From assembly GCF_900105065.1 (NCBI RefSeq), contig NZ_LT629749.1:3410001-3474000 (forward strand): DNA of 64,000 bases, in the 5' to 3' direction. Position numbers and translations under genes: made by a program. This DNA comes from Friedmanniella luteola (lineage in GTDB: Bacteria > Actinomycetota > Actinomycetes > Propionibacteriales > Propionibacteriaceae). Below, piece after piece: positions 28,398 through 36,770 of the stretch (its first letter is position 1; every line of letters begins with the position of its first letter). Under the pieces are notes generated by a model. It was given only the letters and a program-made list of their open reading frames with translations. It ran no database searches and was not told the DNA's origin.

Positions 28398-28874
28398 GTG
28401 AGCCAGGCCGTCCCGCAGACCCGACCGACCCGCACGCCGCGTGCGGCGAGCTGGTGGTCGGGGGCCCTGGTCGGGGTGGGGGTGGCCGCCTTCGTCGACG
28501 AGACCGTCTTCCACCAGCTGCTGCACTGGCACCACTTCTACGACCGCTCGACGCCCGAGGCCGGCCTGGTCTCCGACGGGCTGTTCCACGCCTTCGGGTG
28601 GTTCGCCGTCGTGGCGGGGCTGTTCTGGTTCGCCGCCCTGCGCCGGCGGGCGGAGCTGGTGACCGCGCGCTGGGTCGGTGGGCTGCTGGTGGGCGCGGGA
28701 GCCTTCCAGCTCTACGACGGCACGGTGCAGCACAAGCTGCTGGGCCTGCACCAGATCCGCTACGACGTCGACCTGGCGCCCTACGACCTGGCGTGGGACG
28801 TCGTCGCCGTCGCGCTGGTGGTGGCCGGGGTCGTCGTCGGCCGGCGGGACCGCCGCGCCGCTGCCGGTGGGTGA
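28398..28874 (+). CDS. DUF2243 membrane protein
   Basis: A 158-residue protein with four hydrophobic segments. Family features are GVGVAAFVDETVFHQLLHWHHFYDR, DGLFHAFGWFAVVAGLFW and QLYDGTVQHKLLGLHQIRY. The many histidines facing the membrane suggest metal or heme contact. It starts at GTG 28398 and overlaps the CtaG-like gene by 8 bases, an arrangement that recurs in actinobacteria, so the two likely work together, perhaps in copper delivery or terminal oxidase biogenesis. Confidence 0.88.
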   Translation: MSQAVPQTRPTRTPRAASWWSGALVGVGVAAFVDETVFHQLLHWHHFYDRSTPEAGLVSDGLFHAFGWFAVVAGLFWFAALRRRAELVTARWVGGLLVGAGAFQLYDGTVQHKLLGLHQIRYDVDLAPYDLAWDVVAVALVVAGVVVGRRDRRAAAGG

Positions 28875-29673
28875 GCACGGGAGCCACGGTCCCGACCCGA
28901 CCGCCGTGCTCGTGCTGCTGCTCGCGGTGCCCGCCGTCGCCGGCTACCTGGTGGCCGTGCGGCGCGAGGCCGGACGGCGGTCCTGGCCGCGTGGCCGGAC
29001 GCTGTGCTGGCTGGCCGGTGCCCTCGCCGTCGCGGTCGGCACGAGCGGACCGCTCGCCGCGGCCGCGCACGGGGACGGTGGAGGGCCGGGCGACTTCCGC
29101 GCCCACGCCGTCGCCCACGTCCTGGTCGGCATGCTGGGACCGCTGCTGCTGGCCCTCGGGTCGCCCGTCAGCCTGGCCCTGCGGGCCCTGCCGGTGCCGG
29201 CCGCCCGCCGGTTGAGCGGCGTGCTGCGGAGCCGGCCGCTGCGGGTGCTGACCGAGCCGGCCACCGTGGTGCTGCTCGACCTCGGCGGGCTGTGGCTCCT
29301 CTACCGGACGCCGCTGCTGGGCTGGACCCACACGTCTGCGGGCGTGCACCTGCTGGTGCACGTCCACCTGGTGCTGGCCGGCTACCTGCTGGCCGCGGTG
29401 CTGGTGGGCCGCGACCCGCTCCCCCACCGCCGCTCGCACCGCCACCGGGCCATCGCCCTGGTGGTCGCGATGGCCGCGCACGGGGTCCTCGCCAAGTCGC
29501 TGTACGCCGCGCCGCCGACCGCCGTCGACCCGGCGACCGTCCAGGCCGGGGCGATGGTCATGTACTACGCGGGCGACGCCGTCGAGCTGGCGCTGGCGGT
29601 CCTGCTCTGCCGCGGCTGGTTCGCCGCTGCCGCCCGGCCCCGGGTCCGCTCGTCCGTCCTGCCCTCGGGCTGA
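28867..29673 (+). CDS. cytochrome c oxidase assembly protein, CtaG (caa3) type
   Basis: A 268-residue polytopic membrane protein of the caa3_CtaG family, linked to copper insertion into cytochrome oxidase. Conserved histidine-rich segments are visible: FRAHAVAHVLVGMLGPLLLALGSP, VHLLVHVHLVLAGYLL and VAMAAHGVLAKSLYA, with a final YYAGDAVELALAVLL helix. GTG 28867 lies inside the end of the DUF2243 gene; no better start exists before the first membrane segment. It converges with the membrane protein at 29753 across a strong hairpin. Confidence 0.88.
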   Translation: MGEHGSHGPDPTAVLVLLLAVPAVAGYLVAVRREAGRRSWPRGRTLCWLAGALAVAVGTSGPLAAAAHGDGGGPGDFRAHAVAHVLVGMLGPLLLALGSPVSLALRALPVPAARRLSGVLRSRPLRVLTEPATVVLLDLGGLWLLYRTPLLGWTHTSAGVHLLVHVHLVLAGYLLAAVLVGRDPLPHRRSHRHRAIALVVAMAAHGVLAKSLYAAPPTAVDPATVQAGAMVMYYAGDAVELALAVLLCRGWFAAAARPRVRSSVLPSG

Positions 29674-29698
29674 GCCCGCCGGGGTCCGGGCGCGCCGG

Positions 29699-29728
29699 CG
29701 CCGGTGGTCCCCGCGGGGACCACCGGCG
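29699..29728. terminator. bidirectional terminator hairpin
   Basis: A perfect 14-bp palindrome (cgccggtggtcccc / ggggaccaccggcg, two-base centre) lies between the convergent CtaG-like gene and the membrane protein gene, 25 bases from each stop. Confidence 0.75.
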
Positions 29729-29752
29729 CGTCGTGCGTCGGGCGTGCGGGGC

Positions 29753-30376
29753 TCAGGCCTCCTCGAAGCCCGCCCGGTCCACGCGACGGTGGTAGCGCAT
29801 GCCGGCGAGCCCGCCGAGCAGGGCGCCCACGAGGCTGATCAGGACGATCGCCGCGACGGTGATGATCCCGCCACCGGCCAGCGCGTCACCGTCCACCGGC
29901 AGCCGCGGCAGGCCGCTGGCCCGGCTCAGCAGGTCGACCTGGTTGCCGGCGATGAAGCCGAGCACCCCGACGACGATGGTGAAGATCAGCGCCCAGAGCC
30001 ACACGCCGAGGCCCTGCTTGACGCCGCTGAACCGCGCCATCCGCGCGGCGACGTAGCCGCCGGCGAAGTAGGCCACCAGGACGACGACCAGCAGCACGAT
30101 GCCGCTGACCAGCCCGATGGTGCGGATCTGGCTGTCGGCCGGCTGGGCACCGAAGATGCCGTTGACGCCCAGCGCGGCGCCGACCGCCGCCAGCAGGGCG
30201 GTCAGCAGGACGGCTGTCCCGGTGGCGGTCAGCCACCCGAAGAACGAGCAGCCGAACTTCATCCCGCCGAACTGCTCCTTCTGCCGGGCCACCAGCTCCT
30301 GGTGGCCCGTCGCGCCGCCCGGGGTGCCGGGACGGCGCTCCCCGGTGCCGGGACCGGGGTTGACTGCGCTGCTCAT
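29753..30376 (-). CDS. four-helix membrane protein (TIGR04086/YrzE-like), unknown
   Basis: A 207-residue protein with a polar N-terminus (PGGATGHQELVARQKEQFGGMKFGCSFFGW) and four hydrophobic helices, ending with GMRYHRRVDRAGFEEA. The layout resembles TIGR04086/YrzE-like membrane proteins, but similarity is only by pattern. ATG 30376 has the best context. It lies downstream of the PRC-barrel gene on the same strand, separated by two hairpins, in a neighbourhood of stress-related genes. Confidence 0.65.
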   Translation of the reverse strand: MSSAVNPGPGTGERRPGTPGGATGHQELVARQKEQFGGMKFGCSFFGWLTATGTAVLLTALLAAVGAALGVNGIFGAQPADSQIRTIGLVSGIVLLVVVLVAYFAGGYVAARMARFSGVKQGLGVWLWALIFTIVVGVLGFIAGNQVDLLSRASGLPRLPVDGDALAGGGIITVAAIVLISLVGALLGGLAGMRYHRRVDRAGFEEA

Positions 30377-30449
30377 GGGTTCTCCTCGTGATCCGTGGCG
30401 CGGTCCTCGCTCGTGCCGGGCCCTTCGTGCCGGCTCCGGACGCGGAACT

Positions 30450-30505
30450 GCCGCCGCTCCCCAAGGGTAGGGGAGCGACGGCAGCATCTGCGGTTCCGAG
30501 AACCG
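30450..30505 (-). terminator. two tandem hairpins after the PRC/DUF2382 gene
   Basis: Just downstream of the stop are a 6-bp hairpin (cggttc-cga-gaaccg, 30491-30505) and then a 13-bp stem with one mismatch and a 7-base loop (30450-30482). Together they should terminate the PRC/DUF2382 transcript. Confidence 0.7.
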
Positions 30506-30508
30506 AGG

Positions 30509-31435
30509 TCAGCGCCTCGTGTCGGCGTCGCCGTCGAGCTCGATCTGCTCCTTGCGCACCTCTTCGGAGATGGTCTCCTGGTCGGTGACCGTCTCCTTGT
30601 CGAGGCGGACGCGCTCGACCGGGACGGCCTCCTTCTGGACGACCGGCTCCTCGGCGTGGAGGACGACCTCGTGCTCCTCCTCGCTGATGGCGGGACCGTC
30701 GTACGCGTCGCCGCGGTTGGCCTCGGTGATGGGCTCGCGCTCGAGCCGCACCTCCTCGTGGCTGACCGGGACGGTCTCGGTGACGTTCTCGGTCACGACG
30801 TACTTGCGCAGCCGGGCCCGACCGGTCTCGCGGGTGGTGGTGCCGACCTTGACCTGCTCCTCGGAGCGGGTCATGGCCTCGTCGGTCGTCGGGCCCGAGG
30901 TGTCGTGGCCGACGGCGCCGCGGCTGCTGTCGACGTCGTCGTCACGGTCCGTGGTGCCGGTGCCGGCGGCGAAGCCGGTCCCGGTGCCGCTGCCGCCGGT
31001 GGTGGCGGTCTCGGTGTAGTCGGCGTCGGAGGCGTTCTCGACGTAGCCGCTGGCGATGCCCGTCTCGGTGCCGGTCCCGGAGGTGGAGTCGGCGTAACCG
31101 GCGCCGCCGGAGCCGGAGCCCAGGCCGTAGTACGCGTACAGCTGGTCCTCTTCGTCGGGCGAGAGGTTGCCGTCGGGGTCGACGCGCGGGGCGTCCTTGA
31201 CCTTGTCCTTGTCGAAGCCCACGACGACGTCGTCGCCCTGGACGCTGGCGCCCTCGAGCGGGACGAAGGACTCCTTGGTGCCGAACAGACCGGTCTTCGC
31301 GGTCACCCAGGTCGGGTCACCGGTGGAGTCGTCCAGGTAGATCTGGCCGATCCCGCCGATCTTGCCACCGTCGGTGGAGACGACGTTGCCGCCGGAACCG
31401 GCGAGCGTGCGTGCTTGGTCAGTGGTCAAGCTCAC
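30509..31435 (-). CDS. PRC-barrel and DUF2382 (YsnF/AvaK) stress protein
   Basis: A 308-residue soluble protein. A PRC-barrel-like domain occupies about residues 15-80 (VVSTDGGKIGGIGQIYLDD...WVTAKTGLFGTKESFVPLEGA). A Gly/Ser/Thr-rich linker follows (100-180), then DUF2382 with its repeated VTENVTETVPVSHEEVRLE and EEEHEVVLHAEEPVVQKEAVPVERVRL pattern (about 195-300). Such proteins are general-stress proteins in soil actinobacteria. It starts at GTG 31435 with AGGAGG (31445-31450) upstream. A sigma-B/F-type promoter and a palindrome precede it. Confidence 0.88.
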   Translation of the reverse strand: MSLTTDQARTLAGSGGNVVSTDGGKIGGIGQIYLDDSTGDPTWVTAKTGLFGTKESFVPLEGASVQGDDVVVGFDKDKVKDAPRVDPDGNLSPDEEDQLYAYYGLGSGSGGAGYADSTSGTGTETGIASGYVENASDADYTETATTGGSGTGTGFAAGTGTTDRDDDVDSSRGAVGHDTSGPTTDEAMTRSEEQVKVGTTTRETGRARLRKYVVTENVTETVPVSHEEVRLEREPITEANRGDAYDGPAISEEEHEVVLHAEEPVVQKEAVPVERVRLDKETVTDQETISEEVRKEQIELDGDADTRR

Positions 31436-31473
31436 GATGGTGCTCCTCCTGGGACGGCCTCGCGGTCACCGCT

Positions 31474-31488
31474 GTTTACGGTGTAAAC
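31474..31488 (-). promoter_or_regulatory. palindrome GTTTAC-ggt-GTAAAC in the 5' leader
   Basis: A perfect 6-bp-arm inverted repeat with 3-base spacing lies between the proposed sigma-B/F promoter and the ribosome site of the PRC/DUF2382 gene, at about +12 to +27 of the predicted message. It could be an operator. Confidence 0.45.
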
Positions 31489-31507
31489 GCCGTCCCGATG
31501 TTGCAGG

Positions 31508-31532
31508 TTACCCGGGTGCGGGTGGCCCAAAC
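31508..31532 (-). promoter_or_regulatory. sigma-B/sigma-F-type promoter of the PRC/DUF2382 gene
   Basis: On the minus strand GTTT (31532-31529), a 15-base spacer and GGGTAA (31513-31508) match the actinobacterial general-stress consensus GTTT-N15-17-GGGTAT. Transcription would start near 31500, giving a leader of about 65 bases. Confidence 0.65.
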
Positions 31533-31583
31533 AGGGGGCACCGGACATGGGTCCGGTGCCTCCGCCCGTCGGGTGGGGTGTGG

Positions 31584-32138
31584 TCAGCGGCCGAGCTTGA
31601 GCCGGTCCGTCACGCCGGACAGGACCGAGGTGGGGCGCTGCTGCTCGCCCGCGTAGCTGCTGACGACCAGCAGGGTGCCGGTCAGGGCGGGGATGACCCA
31701 CTGCAGCAGCTGGAGCTGCTTCTGCGCCTTCGCGACCTCCGGCGGGGTGGTGGCGGCCGGCTCGGTGCCGGACGCGGCCGGGACGGCGCCGTGGTCGGAC
31801 ACCTTGCGGCCCAGCACCCGGCTGTAGCCGGTGGCCCCGAGCGCGGCGACGGTCACGACGGTCTTGACGACCGACATGGCGAGGACGCCCTTCTGGCTGG
31901 CCAGGCGCTCGCTGTTGCCGACGAGCTGGCCGACGGAGCCGACGAGGTGGGCGCCGATGGCGGCCGCGTTGACGGGGGTCCAGGCGTCCCAGCCGGCGTT
32001 CGAGACGGCGCCGGTGGAGCGGGCGTCGCCGGCGGCCGAGGCGGCACGGTTCAACGCGACGGCGTTGGCGAGGGTGCCGCCGAACCAGGCGGAGAGGCCG
32101 ACGTCGTGCAGCGAGCGGGAGATGACATTGGTCTGCAT
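31584..32138 (-). CDS. hypothetical membrane protein
   Basis: A 184-residue protein with hydrophobic segments near residues 15-35, 60-75, 85-105 and 145-160, and an Ala/Pro/Thr-rich loop (SGTEPAATTPPEVA). I do not recognise the family. ATG 32138 has an AGGAG site seven bases upstream (ACAGGAGCACCC), and the upstream frame is not protein-like. A second sigma-B/F-like promoter lies just upstream, so it may belong to the same stress regulon as the neighbouring PRC/DUF2382 gene, 149 bases downstream. Confidence 0.65.
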   Translation of the reverse strand: MQTNVISRSLHDVGLSAWFGGTLANAVALNRAASAAGDARSTGAVSNAGWDAWTPVNAAAIGAHLVGSVGQLVGNSERLASQKGVLAMSVVKTVVTVAALGATGYSRVLGRKVSDHGAVPAASGTEPAATTPPEVAKAQKQLQLLQWVIPALTGTLLVVSSYAGEQQRPTSVLSGVTDRLKLGR

Positions 32139-32171
32139 GGGTGCTCCTGTAGCTGGTGCGGACCTGCTCGA

Positions 32172-32196
32172 GTACCCGACCGGTGCGACCTCAGAC
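32172..32196 (-). promoter_or_regulatory. weaker sigma-B/F-type promoter candidate
   Basis: On the minus strand GTCT (32196-32193), 15 bases, GGGTAC (32177-32172). One mismatch from the GTTT element. It lies about 35 bases upstream of the hypothetical membrane protein start. Confidence 0.45.
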
Positions 32197-32267
32197 GACC
32201 GCGGGGCCGTGGGCAGGGTCACGCATCCGGGAGCGCACGGCGCGCGAAGGGGCCCGGGCGGCCGCCG

Positions 32268-33581
32268 TCAGGGCCGGCCCATCCCCCGGTAGGTCCAGCC
32301 CGCCGCTCGCCAGGCCGCGGCGTCCAGCACGTTGCGGCCGTCGAGGACCAGCCTCGAGGCCACCAGGCCGCCGACCTCGACGGGGTCGAGGTCGCGGTAC
32401 TGCGGCCACTCCGTCACCAGCACGACGGCCTCGGCCCCGCGCAGCGCGTCCCGGGTGTCCGTCGCGAAGCCCAGCTGGGGGTGCAGCCGCAGCGAGGTGG
32501 GGATCGCCGCCGGGTCCGTCGCCACGACGTGCGCCCCGAGGCCGTGCAGCCGGACCGCCACGTCGAGCGCCGGCGAGTCCCGGACGTCGTCGGACTCGGG
32601 CTTGAAGGCGAGGCCGAGGACGGTCACCTTCTTCTGGAACACGCTGCCGTCGAGCGCCTCGACGACCATGTCGACCATCTGCTGGCGGCGCCGCAGGTTG
32701 ATCGCGTCGATCTCCTTGAGGAACGCCACCGACTCCCCGCGCCCCAGCTCCTCCGCCCGGGCCGTGAACGCGCGGATGTCCTTGGGCAGGCAGCCGCCGC
32801 CGAAGCCGATGCCGGCGTTGAGGAAGCGCCGGCCGATGCGGACGTCGTGGCCGAGCGCGTCGGCCAGCGCGGTGACGTCCGCGCCGGCGGCGTCGGCGAT
32901 CTCGCTCATCGCGTTGATGAACGAGATCTTGGTGGCCAGGAAGGCGTTCGCGGCGGCCTTGACCAGCTCGGCCGTCGCGTAGTCGGTGACGATCAGCGGG
33001 GTGCCGCGGCCGAGCGCGTCGGCGTAGACCTCGTCCAGCAGCGTCCGGGCGCGCTCGCCGGGCTCCCCGGCCGGCACGCCGTAGACCAGCCGGTCCGGGC
33101 TGATCGTGTCCCGGACCGCGAAGCCCTCGCGCAGGAACTCCGGGTTCCAGGCCAGCACCGCCCCGCTGCCCGCCTCGTCGAGCCGCTCCTGCAGCCGGGC
33201 CGCGGTGCCGACGGGCACCGTCGACTTCCCGACGACCAGGTCGCCGGGAGCCAGGTGCGGCAGGAGGCCCTCGATCGCGGCGTCGACGTAGCTGAGGTCG
33301 GCCGCGTTCTCCCCGCGGCGCTGCGGCGTCCCGACGGCCACGAAGTGCACCCGGGCCCCGCGGACGGCCGCGGTGCCGGTCGCGAAGGTGAGACGCCCGG
33401 ACGCCGCCCCGGCCTGCAGGAGGTCCTCCAGGCCCGGCTCGAAGATGGGCGCGGAGCCGGAGGCGAGGGCCTCGACCTTGGCCGCGTCGACGTCCACCCC
33501 GACCACCTCGTGACCGAGCTGGGCCATGCAGGCGGCGTGCACGGCACCGAGGTAGCCGCACCCGATGACGGAGATCCTCAT
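32268..33581 (-). CDS. ugd: UDP-glucose 6-dehydrogenase
   Basis: A 437-residue NAD-dependent enzyme oxidising UDP-glucose to UDP-glucuronate, a precursor of acidic exopolysaccharide. The cofactor loop is VIGCGYLGAVHAA, the catalytic cysteine is C264 in GFGGGCLPKDI, and KSTVPVGTA, NPEFLREG and ATKISFINAMSEI are family signatures. ATG 33581 puts the Rossmann strand at residue 2, with GAGG upstream. It opens the polysaccharide locus that runs to about 50 kb, although transcribed away from it. An equally likely substrate variant is UDP-N-acetylmannosamine or GDP-mannose, but the motifs favour UDP-glucose. Confidence 0.9.
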   Translation of the reverse strand: MRISVIGCGYLGAVHAACMAQLGHEVVGVDVDAAKVEALASGSAPIFEPGLEDLLQAGAASGRLTFATGTAAVRGARVHFVAVGTPQRRGENAADLSYVDAAIEGLLPHLAPGDLVVGKSTVPVGTAARLQERLDEAGSGAVLAWNPEFLREGFAVRDTISPDRLVYGVPAGEPGERARTLLDEVYADALGRGTPLIVTDYATAELVKAAANAFLATKISFINAMSEIADAAGADVTALADALGHDVRIGRRFLNAGIGFGGGCLPKDIRAFTARAEELGRGESVAFLKEIDAINLRRRQQMVDMVVEALDGSVFQKKVTVLGLAFKPESDDVRDSPALDVAVRLHGLGAHVVATDPAAIPTSLRLHPQLGFATDTRDALRGAEAVVLVTEWPQYRDLDPVEVGGLVASRLVLDGRNVLDAAAWRAAGWTYRGMGRP

Positions 33582-33745
33582 GTGCGTCCTCAGGGTCGGA
33601 GCCGGTGCTCCCGGCAGGGTCACCTGGTCGGGACGGGACGGCACAAACTAGCCGATCCCGGACGCTCCACGGGTGTCCGGCACACCCGTCGGACGGGCCG
33701 GCCGGGACCCGGCGTCGACCGGTCCGGGAGCGGGCTCGGCTGCCC

Positions 33746-33751
33746 TATGCT
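33746..33751 (+). promoter_or_regulatory. candidate -10 box (TATGCT)
   Basis: TATGCT lies 43 bases before the ATG of the small Cys/His protein at 33795, in a GC-rich gap; no clear -35 box is visible. Confidence 0.35.
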
Positions 33752-33794
33752 TCTGAGCGCCTCGAGTACCGCGGGGACCTGAGGAGGCCTGTCC

Positions 33795-33980
33795 ATGCGT
33801 GCTCTGACCGGCACCTGCGTCTGCGGGCACCCCGGTGCCGCGCACGAGCACTACCGTCGCGGCACCGACTGCGCGCTGTGCGCGCCCGGAGCCTGCCGCC
33901 ACTTCCGCACCCACCCGACGTGGCGCGAGCGCCTCAGCGCCGTGCTGGGCTCGGACCGGGACCGCGGGACGCCCCCGTAG
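33795..33980 (+). CDS. small Cys/His-rich putative zinc protein
   Basis: A 61-residue protein with a probable zinc-binding arrangement: CVCGH at residues 8-12, a His-x-His pair, then CALC and CRHF. The spacing (CxCxH...H...CxxC...C) recalls small actinobacterial zinc-ribbon-like proteins of unknown function. The start is supported by a strong GAGGAGG ten bases upstream. It stands alone, converging on the GT2 gene with a 7-base gap. Its basic C-terminus (THPTWRERL) could contact nucleic acid; that is inference. Confidence 0.65.
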   Translation: MRALTGTCVCGHPGAAHEHYRRGTDCALCAPGACRHFRTHPTWRERLSAVLGSDRDRGTPP

Positions 33981-33987
33981 GTCCTGC

Positions 33988-35283
33988 TCAGCGCCGCGCC
34001 GCGCGCCGGGCCCGGACGTAGAGCAGGGGGCCGGCCGCGTACCCCCGCAGCTCGGAGCGGCCCAGCTCGGCCGGGAACTGGTCGCTGCGGCCCGCGTTCT
34101 TCTCCGAGCCGGGCGCGAGCAGCTTGCGGAACCCGGCCGGCAGCCGGCGGCCGATCTCGAGGGCCCGTCGCGGCCGGAGGGCGTGCTTGACCACCACGGC
34201 GGCCATCCCGCTCCCGTAGCCGTACATCTGGCGCTCCAGCGCGGCCATGTCCGCCCGGGCGTGGTGGCGGACGACGGCGGCGGGCTCGTACACCAGCGCG
34301 CGGCCGTCGAACATCACGGCCAGGAACGCGTCGAGGTCCTCCCCGCCGCGGGTCGGGCTGCCCGCGCCGAGGGCCTCGTCGAAGAGCGCCTGCCCGCGCA
34401 GCCAGTCGAGCCGGAACGCCATGTTGTTGCCCGAGCCGTACACGCCGGCGGAGTAGGGGAAGAGGACGCCGCCGTCCCCGCGGGCGCCGAGCGCGGCCAC
34501 GGCGGGCGGCGGCGGTCGCGTCGACCAGACCGTGGGCACGAAGCCCTTGTCGAAGGCGCCGAACTCCTCGAACCAGAGCTGCGCCGGGGTGGCGAGCTCG
34601 GCCGGCAGCACGAGCCCCGTGGTGCACACCACCGCCGGGTCGACGGCGAAGGGCCGCACCAGCCGGGCCAGCCACCCGGGGTCGGCGAAGGCGTCGTCGT
34701 CGGTGAAGGCCACCAGCTCACCGGTGGCCGCGGCGACGCCGGCGTTGCGCGCGGCGGAGAGCCCTCGGCGCGGCTGGTCGACGACGCGGAGCCGGGGGTC
34801 GTCGACGTCCTGCAGCAGCGCGGGCACCAGGCCGGACGCGGGCTGGTTGTCGACCACCACCAGCTCGAGGTGGGGATGGGTCTGCGCCAGCACCGAGGCC
34901 ACCGTCTGCTTCAGCCGGGGGTCCTCGCCCAGGGTGCAGACGACCACGCTGACGCGGACGTCGTCCGCGACCGGGGCGGCCGCGCAGACCACCGTCGGGT
35001 CCAGGAGGGCGTCCGGGCCGGCCCCCGCCAGACCGTCGGCGGCGAGGTGCGCGGCGACCGCGTCGCCCAGCCGCTCGAGTGCGAGCGCCCGCAGGTCGAC
35101 GGGCCCGCCCTCGCCGGGCTCGAGGAGGGCCAGGGTCCCGACGGGGACGCCGTGGACCCGGACGAGCGCCAGCACCTGGCCGGCGGCGTTGGGCGTCGGG
35201 GCCTCGCCGGGACGGCTCAGGTCCAGGTCGCCGACGGGCACGGGGAGGAAGGGGGGCGCTGGCTGCGTGTCTCTGTCAGGCAC
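33988..35283 (-). CDS. GT2 glycosyltransferase with extra N-terminal domain
   Basis: A 431-residue family 2 glycosyltransferase. A roughly 100-residue N-terminal domain (QVLALVRVHGVPVGTLAL...DLRALALERL) precedes the GT-A core, which shows VSVVVCTLGEDPRLKQTVASVLAQ, the FTDDDAF metal site and the GGEDLDAF catalytic-acid motif. A C-terminal region has basic patches and possible membrane association. The same N-terminal domain precedes the GT2 at 42717. GTG 35283 is chosen, with GAGG upstream; the frame continues antisense to the GH16 gene and is spurious there. It probably adds a sugar to the exopolysaccharide repeat unit. Confidence 0.85.
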   Translation of the reverse strand: MPDRDTQPAPPFLPVPVGDLDLSRPGEAPTPNAAGQVLALVRVHGVPVGTLALLEPGEGGPVDLRALALERLGDAVAAHLAADGLAGAGPDALLDPTVVCAAAPVADDVRVSVVVCTLGEDPRLKQTVASVLAQTHPHLELVVVDNQPASGLVPALLQDVDDPRLRVVDQPRRGLSAARNAGVAAATGELVAFTDDDAFADPGWLARLVRPFAVDPAVVCTTGLVLPAELATPAQLWFEEFGAFDKGFVPTVWSTRPPPPAVAALGARGDGGVLFPYSAGVYGSGNNMAFRLDWLRGQALFDEALGAGSPTRGGEDLDAFLAVMFDGRALVYEPAAVVRHHARADMAALERQMYGYGSGMAAVVVKHALRPRRALEIGRRLPAGFRKLLAPGSEKNAGRSDQFPAELGRSELRGYAAGPLLYVRARRAARR

Positions 35284-35420
35284 GCTTCGATCCTCGCACG
35301 GCGGCCCCGGACAGCCGGGGATCACCGGCTCGGACCCCGAGACGGCGGCGTGCGGGACTCGACATCGCCATGGCCGGTCGACACACTGTCCACGGAAGCG
35401 GCTGTGCCGAAGCGAAGCAG

Positions 35421-35436
35421 TGCTGCTCGAGCAGCA
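35421..35436. promoter_or_regulatory. 16-bp perfect palindrome upstream of the first GH16 gene
   Basis: TGCTGCTCGAGCAGCA lies 34 bases before the GH16 start in the divergent gap between the GT2 and GH16 genes. It is a good operator candidate for either direction. Confidence 0.5.
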
Positions 35437-35469
35437 ACACGGGTCTTCCACACTCGAGGGAGCGATTGG

Positions 35470-36633
35470 ATGACGAGCACCGACCCGCAGCGTCCTGCCC
35501 GACCACGTGGGCGGCTCTGGCCCCGGATGCTGGGGACAGCCGTCGCCGGCTTGCTCGTGGCCTCCGCCGCCGACCCGGCGCAGGCGGCCAGCAGCTTCAC
35601 CCGTTCTGGTCTGGGGACGACGGTCAACGGGAGTTCCGTCACGGCTCGGGTCACGCTGAAGGCGTCGCCTGCTGTCACGGCCTCCCGCTTCACGGTCTGC
35701 GCCCGCAGCAGCGCGGGCGCCGTCGTCGACTTCCCCTACCAGCAGAACACCCGGATCACGACGACGGGCACCGCCTACTCGGGGAGCAGGTCCTTCAGCG
35801 CCGGCTCCTACGTCGCTTTCGCATGCGTCCAGGTCGGGACGCAGTGGTCCGCGGTCGGGGATGTCGTCAGCTTCACGGTCGGCGGCGCCCTGGCGGGAAC
35901 GACGGGGACGATGCCCACGGGTGACCTCCCGGGATGGCGGCAGGTCTTCAAGGACGACTTCGCGACCAGTGCCGGGCGGGGGTCCCTGCTGTCCAACCCC
36001 GCGTACAGCCGTCGCTGGTACTCCTACTCCGGCTACAACGACACCTCGGGCCGGGGCCGGTACAACCCGGCCGCGGTCATGTCGACCACGGGCGGGGCCC
36101 TCGACTGGTACGTGCACACCGCCGGCGGACAGCACAACGTCGCAGCGATGGTGCCGATCAACCCCTCGACGGGCTGGGGCCAGCGGTACGGCCGCTACTC
36201 CGTGCGGTTCCGGAGCGACCAGCTGCCCGGCTACAAGCTCGCGTTCATGCTCTGGCCCGACTCCGACAACTGGGGCGAGGGCGAGGTGGACTTCCCCGAG
36301 GTGGGTTCTCTCGAGCAGGGCAACAGGATCTACGCCAACCTCTACCAGCGCGGGAACACGGCGACCGGCACCCCGGGTCCGAGCACGGGCTTCAGGACGA
36401 CCACCGACGCCGCGGGCTCCGGCTGGCACGTCGCGACGACCGAGTGGTCTCCGAACAAGCTCACCTACTACCTCGACGGCAAGGCCCTGGGCACACTCAC
36501 CACGGGCGTCCCGACCACGAGCTTCCACCCGGTGCTGCAGGTCGAGACAGCGGTGGGCGGGCCCTCCCCGAGCAGCGCCGTCAGCGGCCATGTCCAGGTC
36601 GACTGGGTGACGATGTACGCGTACGCGCCCTGA
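35470..36633 (+). CDS. secreted GH16 family glycanase, N-terminal accessory domain
   Basis: A 387-residue exported enzyme. A signal peptide (ARPRGRLWPRMLGTAVAGLLVASAADPAQA) is followed by a beta-rich domain of about 95 residues with two cysteines (FTVCARS; AFACVQV), then a GH16 domain from about residue 150. The catalytic motif is EVDFPE with E272, D274 and E277. Flanking GYKLAFMLWPDSDNWGEG and GWHVATTEWSPNKLTYYLDG are typical. It should cleave a beta-linked glucan or galactan-like polymer outside the cell and may trim or release the polysaccharide made by this locus. The accessory domain recurs in the GH16 at 58747. Confidence 0.9.
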   Translation: MTSTDPQRPARPRGRLWPRMLGTAVAGLLVASAADPAQAASSFTRSGLGTTVNGSSVTARVTLKASPAVTASRFTVCARSSAGAVVDFPYQQNTRITTTGTAYSGSRSFSAGSYVAFACVQVGTQWSAVGDVVSFTVGGALAGTTGTMPTGDLPGWRQVFKDDFATSAGRGSLLSNPAYSRRWYSYSGYNDTSGRGRYNPAAVMSTTGGALDWYVHTAGGQHNVAAMVPINPSTGWGQRYGRYSVRFRSDQLPGYKLAFMLWPDSDNWGEGEVDFPEVGSLEQGNRIYANLYQRGNTATGTPGPSTGFRTTTDAAGSGWHVATTEWSPNKLTYYLDGKALGTLTTGVPTTSFHPVLQVETAVGGPSPSSAVSGHVQVDWVTMYAYAP

Positions 36634-36770
36634 CATCTGGTGCGGACGGCCGTCACGGCCGGCGGGTGGGTCATACTGGGCCACGTGAGCGACCCGCCGA
36701 ACGGCGACGGGACCGCTCCGCAGGTCGGCGGTGATCGCGGCGCTCGGGGACCTCGGAACGAGCGACAGGA

